Under the pieces are notes generated by a model. It had not been told where the DNA came from. It did not search any database and saw nothing but the letters and a program-made list of their open reading frames with translations. Positions 62,864-64,000 of a stretch of 64,000 bases of DNA are shown here, piece after piece. Made by a program: the position numbers and the translations under genes. How positions within the stretch are numbered: position 1 is the first letter of the stretch; each line of letters opens with the position of its first letter. The DNA comes from Burkholderia sp. WSM2232 (GTDB lineage Bacteria > Pseudomonadota > Gammaproteobacteria > Burkholderiales > Burkholderiaceae), in the NCBI RefSeq assembly GCF_000472545.1, contig NZ_AWZV01000014.1:1-64000 (forward strand), in the 5' to 3' direction.

Positions 62864-64000
62864 TCAGGGCTCGAGATTGAGTTCCTGAATCTTGCGCGTA
62901 ATCGTGTTACGGCCAATGCCAAGACGCTCCGCCGCCTCTACCTTGCGCCCACGCGTGAAGTCGAGCGCCTCGCGAATCACTGCTGCTTCGAAACGGCGCG
63001 CGAGTTCGTCCATGACGTCCGCCGAATTCTCGCGCAACATGCGCGCGACTTCCGTGCGCAAGCCGCCTTCCCATGCGCTGACAGGCGCGGCGACCGGCAT
63101 GCCCCCCGCCGGGCTCAGCTGCGCGGTCGGGCTCGCGCCATTGAGCGGCGCAGTCGCCGCGAGGCTTGCGTCCGCAGCGCCGATCACGGCGCCGCCACCG
63201 GCGAGATCCGTCGCGCCGGAATGAGCGGGACCGAGATCCGGCGGCAAGTCCTTGATCTCGATGGTCTGCGCAGGCGCCATCACCGTGAGCCAGTTAGCGA
63301 GGTTCTCCAACTGCCGCACGTTGCCCGGAAACGGCAGCGACGCGAGATAGGCGAGCGCTTCCTCGGACACGCGCTTCGGCTCCACGCCCAGGTCACGCGC
63401 GCTCTTTTGCAGAAAGTGTCGCGTGAGCAGCGGAATGTCCTCGCTGCGCTCGCGCAACGCCGGCAATCGCAGACGGATGACATTGAGGCGGTGATACAGG
63501 TCTTCGCGAAACAGCCCCTGACGCACGCGCGACTCGAGATTCTGGTGCGTCGCCGCGATCACGCGCACGTTCGCGCGCAGCGGATTGTGCCCGCCCACGC
63601 GATAGAACTGGCCGTCGGACAGCACACGCAGCAAGCGCGTCTGCAAATCGAACGGCATATCGCCAATTTCGTCGAGAAACAGCGTGCCGTTCTCGGCCTG
63701 TTCGAAGCGGCCCTGGCGCATCGCCTGCGCGCCGGTGAACGCCCCGCGCTCGTGACCGAATAGTTCGGATTCCAACAGATCTTTTGGAATTGCCGCGGTG
63801 TTCAGCGCAATGAAGGGACCGTTCGCGCGTGGGCTATGTCGGTGCAATGCACGAGCGACCAGTTCCTTTCCGGTGCCTGATTCGCCGGTAATGAGCACAG
63901 TTGCCGCGGAATGGGACAGGCGGCCGATCGCGCGAAACATGTCCTGCATCGCGGGCGCCTGGCCGAGCATTTCAGGTGCATCGGCGACGCGCTCGTCCCA
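62864..64000 (-). CDS. glnG: nitrogen regulator NtrC (NR(I)), C-terminal part, runs off the window
   Basis: The frame is open to base 64000, so the receiver domain lies outside. Visible are the sigma-54 AAA+ domain, with Walker [15 protein letters not shown], the GAFTGA loop that contacts sigma-54, and Walker B-like [14 protein letters not shown]-terminal Fis-type helix-turn-helix ends the protein ([19 protein letters not shown]). The extended linker of about 85 residues before the helix-turn-helix is Ala/Pro/Gly-rich. NtrC is favoured over other sigma-54 activators by the ending [16 protein letters not shown]. Confidence 0.93.
   Translation of the reverse strand, partial: WDERVADAPEMLGQAPAMQDMFRAIGRLSHSAATVLITGESGTGKELVARALHRHSPRANGPFIALNTAAIPKDLLESELFGHERGAFTGAQAMRQGRFEQAENGTLFLDEIGDMPFDLQTRLLRVLSDGQFYRVGGHNPLRANVRVIAATHQNLESRVRQGLFREDLYHRLNVIRLRLPALRERSEDIPLLTRHFLQKSARDLGVEPKRVSEEALAYLASLPFPGNVRQLENLANWLTVMAPAQTIEIKDLPPDLGPAHSGATDLAGGGAVIGAADASLAATAPLNGASPTAQLSPAGGMPVAAPVSAWEGGLRTEVARMLRENSADVMDELARRFEAAVIREALDFTRGRKVEAAERLGIGRNTITRKIQELNLEP

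Overview
The window looks like chromosomal DNA of a Burkholderiaceae beta-proteobacterium, most likely Burkholderia or Paraburkholderia. Supporting signs are high GC, the pyrG-kdsA-eno-ftsB order, a complete isc operon, a phasin next to a pyruvate dehydrogenase operon, an rpfE-like gene beside recJ, and RF2 with the programmed +1 frameshift. No database search was run, so this assignment rests on recognising families and gene order.

Layout. 0.1-4.6 kb: an alpha/beta hydrolase next to a hexanucleotide repeat array, a DUF455 ferritin-like protein, gamma carbonic anhydrase, Hsp33 and a small lipoprotein. 4.8-9.4 kb (minus): ftsB, eno, kdsA, pyrG. 9.5-16.6 kb (minus): a second hydrolase, a repeat-expanded ComEC, TatD, LolD and a LolC/E permease. 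17-24 kb (plus): rpfE-like gene, recJ, prfB, lysS and a glycine-zipper protein. 24-31 kb (minus): low-molecular-weight phosphatase, then iscR-iscS-iscU-iscA-hscB-hscA-fdx-iscX. 31-35 kb: small envelope proteins, lutA-lutB (no lutC seen) and a divergent IclR regulator. 35.5-45 kb: PBP7-type peptidase, the phasin phaP, and lpd-aceF-aceE on the minus strand. 45-48.3 kb: a FixL/FixJ-like two-component pair divergent from aceE. 48.6-55.8 kb: folD, an acyltransferase, oligopeptidase A, a cytosine-deaminase-like amidohydrolase and an aspartate/glutamate racemase. 56.1-59.2 kb: an AT-richer accessory zone with a PAAR protein, an M35 aspzincin-type metallopeptidase and a small exported OmpA-like protein, then about 1.2 kb of apparently empty DNA and an initiator tRNA-Met. 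59.3-64 kb: a small conserved protein, exodeoxyribonuclease III, an S9 oligopeptidase and the C-terminal part of NtrC running off the window.

Most of the window is housekeeping: central carbon metabolism (eno, PDH), nucleotide, LPS and folate precursors (pyrG, kdsA, folD), translation (prfB, lysS, tRNA-fMet), Fe-S assembly and lipoprotein export.

The best candidate for a less described system is the PAAR/M35/OmpA-like cassette at 56.1-57.9 kb, which resembles an orphan type VI secretion effector module. Other points worth a second look are several in-phase tandem repeats (two inside comEC), palindromic operators around the phaP promoter, paired IscR-like sites over the iscR promoter, a racemase with a Thr/Cys active site, and promoter-on-start-codon arrangements suggesting leaderless mRNAs.
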